From Micrasema longulum (Eukaryota > Arthropoda > Insecta > Trichoptera > Brachycentridae): a stretch of 64,000 bases of DNA. Shown here piece by piece: positions 45,426 through 55,377 of the stretch (its first letter is position 1; each line of letters starts with the position of its first letter). The notes under the pieces are model-generated. The model was not told the DNA's origin. It was given only the letters and a program-made list of their open reading frames with translations, and ran no database searches. Position numbers and translations under genes: made by a program. The stretch lies in contig JAGVSM010004290.1 of assembly GCA_022494885.1 (NCBI GenBank), positions 62,001 through 126,000 on the forward strand. The letters run 5' to 3'.

Positions 45426-48400
45426 CTGTGCGTAAATACAGTATGCTTTTGCTTAAGAAAAATAAAATAAAAAAAATAAACAATGTTTTGAGTGTGTCCA
45501 AATGCTCGCAGACTGGCTGTATTTCCTCCCACTGACTGGAGTTATTCTTATCTAAATTTGTTGCAACAGAGAGGAAAAACATTTTTGAGAAGAGAATACG
45601 GAAGTCTATGCATTTAAAGGGCTTATGACCTGTCATTGGCCAATTTAAGTGGCCACTTTACACACTGTGTAACATTCACCATTCTACCTATGGTCAAACA
45701 TTTACACTCCTTCAGTTCTTCCGTTGATGTTTGTAAAGTTAAAGAGCTGAAACCCTGATTGAGAGCCCTGTAGTCGCCTGAAATTGAAGGAATATAGATG
45801 TTCAAACAGAGGCAGAATGGTGAATGTTGAACAGTGTTTTAAGTGGCCACTTAAACCAGCCGATAACAGGCCATAAGCCTTGTAGATACATAGGCTTTTA
45901 TATTTCATTCTTTAAAATGTTCTTCATCTCTGTTGTAATATGTTGATGAAAAGTGATACCACCCTATTCTCTTTTAATCCCAGCAGTATTTTGACACTTA
46001 CAAATGACACATCACAGCATAGTTGAATTTAAATCGGCAGTTGCGTACTAAGCGACGTCTACAGAGTAACTAATGGCCAAAACGTAAAACTACTTATTTA
46101 TGAGTAGTTTAGTTGGCTTCAGTTTAATGCGCGTATGCAGTTTCTGGACTATTATAATTCTATGGATTAAAGACGTGATACATACCTTGTAGGCGTTCTG
46201 TTCTCCTTGTATGTCAGAGAGATCGATAATCTGTTTCCATATCTCGTACCAGCCGTGGTGCTGGGCGTAGGTGTACGTGTCGTAAAGGCTCTGCTTCAAG
46301 TCCACCCACCTGGAAATGGTAACTATGATTCAGGGGCGAATCCTCAAAATAAACGACTATGCACAGCTTGCTATTGACTTTCGATAATAATGTTTTATGA
46401 TAAATAAATAAAATAATTGTTGTTTATTATAAATCCCCACCACTGTTCAAATCTTCCCACAAAAAATATCTATGAAGTGCACCCAGCACCCAGCTCGTTC
46501 TCAGTAAACGATGAAACTAGCCGATTACCTTATTCCTCCATACAAAAAAGTACAGTATATTTTACATCTTTCACCAAAGTCAGCTTTTTTAGTACTAAAA
46601 CAAGCTTTCAGATATTATTTGAAGATTCGCTATTTGGAATATTATTTCCGAAGGGCTATTTTTCTTTGATAGGATACCGTTGATAGGATAGGACATGTGC
46701 CGTTCGCAGTGGTCGTTTTTGGCATTATTCATTTTAAAAGAAATCGGCCAGTGCTCAGTGTTGACATTTCAATCATGATGGAAATATCTGCTGAATGTCA
46801 TTATGGTATTTGTGTATAGACTTTTGCACAAGTATTGTATTAAAATAGCGTAAAATAAAGCTACGTTTATTGCGTGGTTAGTAATAATTGTTGTTTAAGT
46901 TGATTTTCACAGAACCCCAGAAAAAACAGTCATTTATAATGATATTATTTACATATTATGTACTTATATGTAGGTGCAAATTAATGAACATTTTTGGTGA
47001 TTACCCATAAAATAAATCACGGCTCGCCACTGCTATGATTCCCCTTTTTAAGAGATGCATCAGCTTGCTCATCGCAAACTGCACACCGCACCCAAGGATG
47101 CAAGTCTTTTTGGCGATGCCCACTACATACAAATAAAAATAGCTTGTTCCTGAACAAGAAAAGCTGCCCGAAGGAGCCCCTGTATTTACAATAAACTAAA
47201 TAAATAAATACCACAAAAATAAGACGAGATGTAAGAATTTTATCCGAGTGCCCATTTGTGGGCTCATCACTGGGAGCTCTATCGTACCTGATGTCACCTC
47301 ATCCCTAAGTATAACCAGGCTAGTTTCAGCTGCGGTTTTGGATTCCGCCAAAAATTAGCCGAAACTTCGGCTCAGCCGAAGCCTGTGGTCGGAATGTGTC
47401 GTATTAGGTTTGGCTGTACTAAGGTGAAATATAACATTTTTGTTTTACAATTATAAATTAACAAGGGTCTATAAAATACTGGTGAGTAAAAAAAACAATT
47501 TTTCAAACACTTGTTTGCCAAGGTAGATTTCAGTGCATCGTTCACCTTGTTCCCGGCACTCACCCTCCTTTCCATCCCTAGTAAACATACTTTCCAGATA
47601 CACAAATTCTTCTAGCTGATTCTGTGGCCTTATGCTGTAAATAATTATTAGTTTTGTAAATTCATTTGTATCGTATGAGGGAACGAGAGCAAAATATGGT
47701 TTTGATTGCGTTCGAATGAGGTGGATATATGACAAACGAACGAACTTACGAAACGAAATTGTGACAGAATAAGCCAGCAGAATATCTTCGTATACTTTTG
47801 TTATACTTTCACCCCTTTCGAAAACCATTACTTTGTATTTATCAATATTCATAAGCAAATGGTTTTTCTTGCATACATCGTAGACCTTTGTTACCAAGAA
47901 TTGCAGGTTTTCTTTGCTGCTAGCAAAAAGCACGTCATCATCAGCATACAAAAGACAGGTAACGGTTATATAATTCATTTTTGTAAATGATTAGAAGCCA
48001 TTTTGTCAAAAACTGTTTAAATGTGGCTTAAGCTCCTCTGGCTCTCAGCGCCTCATACAGGAATAATTATATTATTTACCAAGGACTAGTGAAGAAGTGA
48101 TGAATGGCCTCGTGCACCGGAACCTCATCCCCGTTGACGTCCGTGACCGTCCCGTTGAAGTACAGGAATCCCACCCACAGCGACAGGTACAGGCAGGCGC
48201 TCACGCCCAGCACACCGAGCCGCCTGTAATGTGACAAAACACATTTTAAAAAAGAAAGATTGTTAGGCGATTTCAACAAACAATTTTGATAGAATTTTTT
48301 ATTTAATCAAAAATGTTCATCTCTACTTACTTGCCTTTTCTCTTCCTTCTTAAAAAGTAATCCTTATCTTGGAAGTAAACCCTCTAGGTACATGTCTCAA

Positions 48401-51400
48401 AATATTGCTGATCATACAAGATAATGTTAAAGTACTAAATGTAGACAAGATGATGAAAAGTATTAAATGTACACCATGGCGGCCTCCCTGGTGTAGTGGA
48501 CAAGACGCTGGACTCAAACACGGAAGGTTCCGGTTTCGATTCCCGGTGAGTACACAAAAATTAAAAAGTGATTTTTCTCAAGCCTGATGTAATTCATCAC
48601 TGTAATTGGGCCTCCTGGCCTGTTGGGTGCAAAAAATAAATTATTTTAAATAAATTATTTTTAAATTATTTTGAAGTAAAAATATTAAATGTACACAATT
48701 TGAAGTAAGAGTATTAAATTTACCCAAGATGATGTAAGAGTACTAAATGTACACAAGATGATGTAAAAGTACTAAATGTACACAAGATGATGTAAAAGTA
48801 CTAAATGTACACAAGAAGATGTAAAAGTACTAAATGTACACAAGATTATGTAAAAGTACCAATGTATAATAAATAATGACCTCAACATGGGTTTCCTCTT
48901 GGGGGGGGTCCTCCTCCATTCCTTGGACCAGGAGTCGAAGGCAAAGGCGCTGACCAGAGACATGAGCCCCACCCAGGTGAAGTCGTCCACGAAGTAGAAG
49001 CGCAGGGGGGCGCACAGCAAGGCGGCCAGCAGGCACCACTTTATACTGCCGCGCTGCCGCCCGACGTTGCCCACCGTCCACACACCTACATTTTAAATGT
49101 TTTACATTGCAATAAATATTCCGATAAATGTTTTAAATGTAACAATGTACTTTTATTCTTCATCCTACAAGTTCAGGTTGGTGACCATCATCCTGAGCTC
49201 GTCTCAATACGGAAATATCACATAATGAATTATGTACACAACACAATATATAATATGATTTCTGAACAGGACAACAAAACGTGACAAGAATATGTATAAC
49301 ACGTGAATCTATTTATATTGGTATCTTCATTGTTGTAAATAAGGAGTGTGGCTTATGGAGTGATGTGTGTAAAATGTAGTGTTTGTTTTATAGCAGGTTA
49401 ATTCAGAAAATAATATTTTTTATTTTATTATAATATATTTTTTAACTTTAACATTTGATTACGTAAATTGCGACAGCAGTGACTTAATTATATTGTTAAT
49501 TAAAGATCGCTACGTTTTTAAAACCGGAAGAAATGACATTCAAATTTACTGTGGTTAAAATATAAAAAATAGTGCAAGTTCGTGTGTCATCTTAAATATG
49601 CAATCACTTACTTAAAACATGCTTTTTAAAATCCGTGTAGATCAATGATTAATGATTTAAAATTGTTAATTGACAAAAAGCACTGCAAAAAAAAAAAAAA
49701 ATTGCCTATGGAAGAAAGTAAAACAACGTAACTATGTACACATATTTTGAAATATTATTTATTTGAGTTCTTTGTAATTTAACAGTAATATTATATTACT
49801 TACATTAATAAATGCTTATTTTAATATTATTATCTAAATTTACAAACTTTATTTTATAAGCTACTAAATTTATCTTATAAGCTACACGTTGCTTTAATTA
49901 TTCTCACACATATTTTAATCATCATTATATTATTCAAATTTAATTTCGGCCGGTGATGTAGTGGTCAGCGCTTTAGCTTACCATGCAAAAGGTCTCGGGT
50001 TCGATGTTCGATTCCCGACATGATTGACATGAAATATTGATTAGAATTAAAATTTTAAAATTCGGCGGTTTGGAGTCTGATTGTCAATTAAAAAGAAGAA
50101 TTATATTGGTATGTATGCCCCGAAGTATGCTAAAATTTCCAGCTGCATTAATTTTTTACTTTGTCTGTGGCAGCCGCGAAGGTTAGCCGTATTCGGCGTG
50201 CTCGGCGATTATCGTCTTGGCGATCCAGAATGCCTCCACTGGGACGATTGAGCCTTAGTTTCAACGTCATATTTGTAAACCCGTGTTTCATTGTCGTTGA
50301 CTTCATTTAGTGATGCCTGAGCAACTTCCATTCGCCGCTGTTTTTGTTGGAAATTCAAAAATTTTGAGACAAATTTTACTGCCAAGCGTTTCGTACCTAA
50401 AACATTTGAAAAAATTTCATGGCATAAGCCAATCGATATGCCAACATCATCGATGAATTTTCTGATTGTGCTTCGGCAATCGCTCATAACCATTTCATTC
50501 ACTTTTTTACAATTTCATCGGTTGTTGATGTGCTGGGGTGTCTGGGCCGTTCGTCATCTTCAACGTCTTCACGGCCATCTTGGAAACGCTTATACCACTC
50601 GTAAACTTTTGTTTTACTCATAGCAGACTTACTATGGGCCTTTGTTAACATTTCACACACTTTGTTACACTTTATTGAATTTTTTGCACTAAATTTGATA
50701 CCAATTCTTTGATTCATTTTTTTTAACAAACGAAAATTGCCGAGCTTATAAAAACACGTCTAACCTTAGCGGCTGCCACAGACAAAGTAAAAAATAAATA
50801 CAGGTAAAAATTTTAGCATACTTCAGGGGCATGTATACCAACATAATTTGTTAATTTTAATTGACAATCGGAGTCTCCAAACCTGCGAAATTTAAAAATT
50901 CCCATTATTTTCTGAACACACCTCATATGTATAGTAGATTTAGTATTTTCTGTCTTTGTTTTGTAAAATGACTAATTGCTATTCCTAATAGAGAATTCTG
51001 AGCTGCTCTGGTGTTGCATTTGTCGTTGCTCAGTAACGTAGTATGTCTAGTGCGACGATGGGAAATATTCGAATTGATTTCAGCCAGCAAATCGGCACAA
51101 TCGATTCGATTATTAAGTAAATTGTAAATTATAAATAAATCATCATCATTCTCTTTCCGCACCTAATGGTGCATAGGGCACTGCATTGGTACACCGATCG
51201 CAGCGTATCTTGATCATTTCTGTTACATGAAGGTAAGATGATCAATCACCGAACTATAAAACTCACACAACACCGTTAATTTTGACTATACATGTATCCA
51301 TAGTGATATTATGCAACCGTGCATGTGTGAAAATATTGAGCAGTATGTTTATTTAGGTTTAACTATAGATTGTAATTTTAAATGGGATGTACATATTAGA

Positions 51401-53636
51401 AAATTGTGTAAGCGATTAAGAGCAATAAGTAATAGAATGTACAAATTAAAATATTATGTCCCTGTTAATACTTTACGAATTATTTATTTATCTCTCTCTG
51501 AATCAATTGTACGATACGCTATAACATCCTGGGGGTAATCAAGTGAAACTAATATTAATTTTATTCAAATTTTGCAAAATTCTATGATCAAATTGCTACT
51601 ACATAAAGATGTATACTGCCAGAGACACAATATTTCAATATCATCGATGTATAAATCTGTAAATAAATTATCTGTTAGGGCTCTACATTGGTACAAATCA
51701 ATTTGTCAGCATGCGTCGCACTCCGAGTATAAACATAAGTTGGTACATGATTACAACACCAGGTTTACTAGTATGGCTGCACTAGAGCTAGCTGTTCCTA
51801 GATATTGCAATAAATATGGCAAAAAGACACTGCAATACAGTATACCTAAAATATTTAACATGTTACCAAACAATATTAAAAATAATGTGTTAAATACAGG
51901 AGTGAGACATTTGCTCAAATTATGGTTAATAGAAAAAAGCTTCTTGTATTAGTGATAGTTTTTAATTTTTGATAATGTAATTGGAATGTTTTTCAAGTAA
52001 AATTATTATTAATGTAGGTTACGTGAATAGTCGATGCAATTTATAAGAACCTGCTGACGAGTTTTTTTTTTTTGCACCACAACAGGCCAGGAGGCCTTAT
52101 TACAGTGGTGAATTACATCACAGAGCACCCAGGCTTGAGAAAAATCACATTTTAATTTTTGTGTTCTCACGGGGAATCGAACCCGGAACCTTCCGTGCGT
52201 GAGTCAAGCGTCTTGACCACTACACCACGGAGGCCGCCAAGTTGTATGTATGTAACTCAGCAGGAGTTTAATTAAAGACTATTTTGTAAATATTTTTGAA
52301 AAATAAATTAAAAAACACCGCACCAGGACGGTTATTGTTTCTGTTTACAAATTCAATACAAATTTCTCAGGGGTGAAGCGTACCTAAGGCGACGGCAACC
52401 GGTGTCAGCCAGACGAGGAATTTCCAATTGATTCCGGCAAAGTCGTCCATAGGAAGAGCAGACAGGTACATACTGCCCCATGAGTAGCTCACTGTTGTAG
52501 CAGCTGCAAATCTATTTGCGGAAAATGGCGGCTGAAAAAAATACAAGTATTTTTTCATTTAAATTTTATATTTGAAGCACTGACTTTGTGGTTATTCATT
52601 ATATTAAAACAACTTTGTTTTTAACCTAGCCGGACCGAAGGGGGAGATTCGAATCCCCCCATAGACCGATTTTAATTCGATAACTCAAGTATTACTAAAG
52701 CTGTTTGCTGTATATTTTTTGTAATTGTGAAACTATAGAAAGAAGCATTTTCCTGTTTTTATTTTTGATTGAGCCGCAATACGAAGCATTGATATAATAA
52801 ATAGGATAGAGTTCATTAGTTAAATATACCTCGATAAAGAAGCTTGTACAGCGAAACTGGTCAGTAGAATAAATAAAAAAATAAGCAGTTAAAAACAAAG
52901 CTGTTTTTATTTATTAATTTATTAAAGCACACCCGACGACTCCCATTTAGTAAATCAACTGTTTTTTATTGACATCTATTGCAACAGAGAGGGAAAACTT
53001 TTTAAATAAGGTATTATGGTAGTCTTGCCAGTTTGCAGGGCTTTTAATCATTGGCTGGTTTAAGGGGTGACTTTACCACTGCTAGGTACTACGACTTTAC
53101 ATAAAGCTAGGACAAAATTTTTTTTTATTATATATTTGTATATAACTATTTACCGACTTTCCTATGTCTACCGGTTTCGAGACAATCTGTTAGTGACCGA
53201 CTATAACAAGATTTTCAGCCAAAATCGAATTTCGGATTCTATACTCGTTTCGGCCAAAACTGAAATCGAAACTTATTTTTAAGTTAAAAGTCATTTTGGC
53301 TAATTATTGGCTAAAACTGGCCGAAACGGGTCACGTATTGCTTGTGAGCACTTGTGAGCACTCAGTTTTACGACAGTCTCTTACCTTCGGATTTTTCCGC
53401 ATTTTCATGATGAAATCTTCGATGAACTTGGGATCCTCATTAGCATCCTTCACATACTTGTTCAACTTGAAGAGATCCAACAGCCAGCCGACGCCGCAAC
53501 AACCCAGAGTACTCCACCACGCGAAGGCATGGCGATCCCTCCTCAAATAGAAATGATGGAGACCGAAAATACCACCGAACAACCATAGCACAAAAGTTAT
53601 GAAGAGTGACTTCTCGTAAGATTTCCCTGCCGACAT
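45210..53636 (-). CDS. DNAJC22: DnaJ homolog subfamily C member 22 (wurst), complete
   Basis: Minus-strand join of 53636-53385, 52531-52384, 49085-48881, 48223-48080, 46309-46186 and 45425-45210: 362 codons plus stop, close to human DNAJC22 (341 aa). All five introns have GT/AG ends and matching phases (0,1,2,2,0). Residues about 9-65 are a TM2 domain (two hydrophobic helices around GLHHFYLRRDRHAFAWW). Further hydrophobic segments lie near 108-130, 148-175 and 203-222. The C-terminal J domain (about 289-345) has the HPD motif (316-318) in RQFHPDKERD, and the protein ends in a basic tail. In Drosophila the orthologue wurst is a membrane protein needed for clathrin-mediated endocytosis and airway clearance. 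The topology with a C-terminal J domain is distinctive, so confidence is high. Confidence 0.95.
45545..45945. repeat. Two repeat C copies head to head
   Basis: The left copy (45545-45700) is the inverse complement of the right copy (45780-45945) over CAGTGT, GTGGCCACTT and AGGTCATAAGCCCT-like blocks, with about 80 bases between. It lies in DNAJC22 intron 5. The transcript could form a long hairpin. Confidence 0.55.
46186..46309 (-). CDS. DNAJC22: DNAJC22 exon 5
   Basis: Acceptor TTTCCAG, donor GTATGT. One base completes a Trp codon, phase 0 out. Encodes the luminal/cytosolic linker WVDLKQSLYDTYTYAQHHGW through GEQNAYK, directly ahead of the J domain. Confidence 0.9.
46320..47450. other. DNAJC22: DNAJC22 intron 4, lower part
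   Basis: AT-rich DNA without supported genes. About 47320-47400 carries CCGAAA/TTCGGC palindromes resembling those at 53240-53335 and 5850-5900. Confidence 0.45.
47465..48000 (-). mobile_element. RTE-type reverse transcriptase fragment, chimeric frame
   Basis: A single minus-strand frame (47978-47469) starts with LLYADDDVLFASSKENLQFL, the RT catalytic box (YADD), and continues NIDKYKVMVFERGES. About 40 residues later it resumes as LEEFVYLESMFTRDGKEGE, the expected downstream motif. The segment in between (about 47640-47778) is a copy of repeat G, inserted without breaking the frame. Truncated both sides. Confidence 0.75.
48080..48223 (-). CDS. DNAJC22: DNAJC22 exon 4
   Basis: Acceptor CATTACAG, donor GTAAAT, 144 nt. 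Encodes a membrane segment (LGVLGVSACLYLSLWVGFLY) followed by FNGTVTDVNGDEVPVHEAIH. Confidence 0.92.
48417..48870 (+). repeat. 29-bp minisatellite, interrupted by a SINE
   Basis: The unit is ACAAGATGATGTAAAAGTAC plus TAAATGTAC. CAAGAT-type unit starts at 48417, 48446, then after the SINE 48696, 48725, 48754, 48783, 48812 and 48841, all exactly 29 bases apart. The array ends about 10 bases from the donor site of DNAJC22 exon 3. Confidence 0.9.
48478..48665 (+). mobile_element. tRNA-derived SINE, family A, inside the minisatellite
   Basis: GGCGGCCTCCCTGGTGTAG head, B box GGTTTCGATTCCCGG, body TTCATCACTGTAATTGGGCC and GGCCTGTTGGGTGC, then an A/T tail. Same family as 940-1124 and 52061-52238. 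Minisatellite units flank it on both sides. Confidence 0.8.
48881..49085 (-). CDS. DNAJC22: DNAJC22 exon 3
   Basis: Acceptor AAATGTAG, donor GTCATT (unusual after the GT), 205 nt. Encodes VWTVGNVGRQRG, a hydrophobic stretch KWCLLAALLCAPLRFYFV, GLMSLVSAFAFDS and a basic loop. The odd donor could not be replaced by a better one that keeps the frame. Confidence 0.88.
49947..50045 (+). mobile_element. tRNA-derived SINE, family B head
   Basis: GGCCGGTGATGTAGTGGTCA, then GGTCTCGGGTTCGATGTTCG and ATGATTGACATGAAATATTG. tRNA-like A and B boxes, truncated after the first third. It sits immediately beside the mariner-like element. Confidence 0.6.
50052..50903 (-). mobile_element. mariner-like element, internally deleted, long inverted arms
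   Basis: Minus frame 50729-50499 is the mariner N-terminal HTH region (MLTKAHSKSAMSKTKVYEWY, RFQDGREDVEDDERPRHPS). After a frame slip at an A-run (about 50505) the frame 50502-50209 continues (SDCRSTIRKFIDDVGISIG) to YDVETKAQSSQW, the start of the catalytic region. The rest of the DDE/D domain is missing. The flanks 50052-50187 and 50760-50903 are extended inverse complements of about 130-140 bases, far longer than usual mariner ends. Confidence 0.75.
50923..51260. mobile_element. LINE remnant (minus) and SINE B 3' part
   Basis: The minus frame 51162-50923 (YNLLNNRIDCADLLAEINSN) resembles a jockey/CR1 RT tail. From 51139 to about 51250 the end of SINE family B follows (CACCTAATGGTGCATAGGGC). 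Confidence 0.5.
51270..51960 (+). mobile_element. CR1/jockey-like RT C-terminus with one stop
   Basis: Frame 51311-51538 reads IEQYVYLGLTIDCNFKWDVH, then RIIYLSLSESIVRYAITSWG and a TAA. The same frame resumes (NFIQILQNSMIKLLLHKDVY) to 51952, ending PKIFNMLPNNIK. A single in-frame stop breaks an otherwise continuous 640-bp piece, so it is comparatively young. Confidence 0.75.
52061..52238 (-). mobile_element. tRNA-derived SINE, family A
   Basis: Nearly the same as 940-1124, same orientation, with GGCGGCCTCCGTGGTGTAGT on the minus strand and TTCACCACTGTAATAAGG in the body. Lies in DNAJC22 intron 2. Confidence 0.8.
52384..52531 (-). CDS. DNAJC22: DNAJC22 exon 2
   Basis: Acceptor TTTTTTTCAG, donor GTACGC, 148 nt, phase 0 to 1. 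Encodes PPFSANRFAAATTVSYSWGS, then NWKFLVWLTPVAVAL, the next membrane segment. Confidence 0.9.
52565..52930. repeat. GAAAC-GGTC motif element, copy with two ends
   Basis: Left end GAAGCACTGACTTTGTGGTT...ACTTTGTTTTTAACC and right end CTCGATAAAGAAGCTTGTAC, GAAACTGGTC (52853-52862), GTTAAAAACAAAGC match the head-to-head element at 29570-30097. The interior differs. Confidence 0.45.
53385..53636 (-). CDS. DNAJC22: DNAJC22 exon 1 (TM2 domain)
   Basis: Start ATG at 53636 (MSAGKSYEKSLFITF), donor GTAAGA, 84 codons, phase 0 out. The upstream in-frame ATG (53753) would add 39 residues without family resemblance, so the inner start is preferred. Encodes the first two membrane helices. Confidence 0.88.
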
Positions 53637-55165
53637 TATGAACGAAATCGCTTGATTTGTTTCAGTCGATTTTTCCACGCCTTTTTGCGTCAGCCGAGTG
53701 TTTGAATTTCGAATAGTTTTCGTTCCGGAGAAAATCAAGAAATACTGCAGCACATATCTTTAATAATTCCGTTGGATCAACAATGAATTATTTACGGTTG
53801 CACTGATTGCATATTTACGATCTTTACGCATATTAAACCGCTGTTTATAGCCAATGTGCTTTGCGCTTTTATCGCATAATATTATTATTTATCATTTTGG
53901 GAGATAAAAAATTTGGGTACTTATTACGCACAGGTGTTTTATTTTGACACTGACAGAAAGTTAATATTTTTCAATACTTTTTAACTAAATGTTTGATCGT
54001 TCGTTAATTTGAGCGTGAACTAAATACAGATAAGGAATGTATTAATATAAATATACGAGAAATCTTAATAACACGTCAACTATAGGAATTTGTAATCACC
54101 GTCTCACCGACGTCAGAATTTACCGTTTGTTTGATTTACTAACCTACTTTTAATGTCGAGGTAGCCATATACAACACATAAGTTTAGATTATGCAGAAAA
54201 AGAAAACATTATGAGTATGTTTTTATGAATGGTGAAGATTAATTGATATTTTTTTTATTTTCTAGTTGAATCAACGGTAAAAACAGTGATTTGAACAAAT
54301 AGATAATAAACTTTGATGAATAGTGATTAATTTTATAAACGTCTTTAGCAGGTAGTGTATGGTACTATTTACAATTATCTGTCAGTGAAAAGTTAAATTA
54401 GTTGCCAGATATGGAGAGAAATTTTGTCAATAATTTAAAAAATAAAGGCGGTAATTTTGAAAGCTATCCCCTTCAATATAAGAATAAAAAATGACTTCCA
54501 TAAAAAATAATATCATATCTTCAAGACTGTCTTCTTCTTTAAGTATTCGTCTAAACACAGTTTGATCTCATTACTTGTTTTAAATAAAATCGTTTATCGA
54601 ACAATTTAATATATTCTAATACAAAGTACGGGAATATGCAAATTTGTAAATTAATACGAGCATATTATTTTCCGCTCTCTTGTAAAAAAAGTGTCTGGTA
54701 CTTTGTGCCAACTGATTCTATAGTAGATCCGGCTCTTGTATCCATATTGAAAGAAATATTTTATACTTCATTTACATAATGTGTTTTGGTCAACACATCT
54801 ATGAAATGTCCCCTAATTTTTTTTATTTCAATTTGATATTATTGTTTTATGGGTTTCTCTTCTTTATAATATTTTTTTTGCATTTACCGTTTTCATTTTA
54901 ATACAATGTAAAATTTATAGTAAAAAACTAAAATATATTTTATTATTTTATTTAGAAAAGTTAACACTAACACATGCTGTAATTTGCTATTGATAATCCA
55001 AACACACAATGGCATGTTTCAATTATTTTCATTTTTGTTTAACATAATCCACAGCCATTACCTCTATTTTATCTGGAGTTTAAAACCAATATGCAAGGTG
55101 GAATTTTTAGATTTAACCAACTCATATAATAATTAGTCAATAATTCCCTGTAACATGAATAATGT
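53637..55165. other. Spacer: DNAJC22 promoter side and protease 3' UTR
   Basis: AT-rich with no gene. The DNAJC22 promoter and 5' UTR should lie just above 53636. A minus-strand AATAAA (complement at 54948-54953) is a possible end for the protease transcript. Confidence 0.4.
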
Positions 55166-55377
55166 TTAGCGTTGAATAATTTGTTTGACCCATGTTAGAT
55201 ATTGGGCTATATCAGTAAAGACAACATAATGGTTAGGGTCGCATATAGAATCACTTTGCTTGGCAACACTGATGGATACTAATCCTCTCAAGTACCATGT
55301 CTCAGTGTTGCCACCATAACCGGTCTTTTCAGAAAACACCATCCCTCCGCCTGAGTCCCCATTGCATACAGAAGTAC
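55166..55377 (-). CDS. Serine protease last exon (catalytic Ser)
   Basis: Acceptor TTTTTCAG. Two bases complete a Gly codon, 69 codons to [20 protein letters not shown] holds the nucleophile. Later [20 protein letters not shown] and [19 protein letters not shown]. Confidence 0.93.

Noticed and set aside
45183..45470. Plus-strand 95-codon frame
   Set aside because: Antisense shadow of the DNAJC22 J-domain exon.
47320..47400. GCCGAAAC/TTCGGC palindromes as a regulatory site
   Set aside because: Similar CCGAAA-rich pieces at 5850-5900 and 53240-53335 indicate a degenerate repeat, not a site.
49947..50030. Possible tRNA gene
   Set aside because: It has A- and B-box-like segments but no complete cloverleaf, and it shares its downstream body with other SINE B copies.
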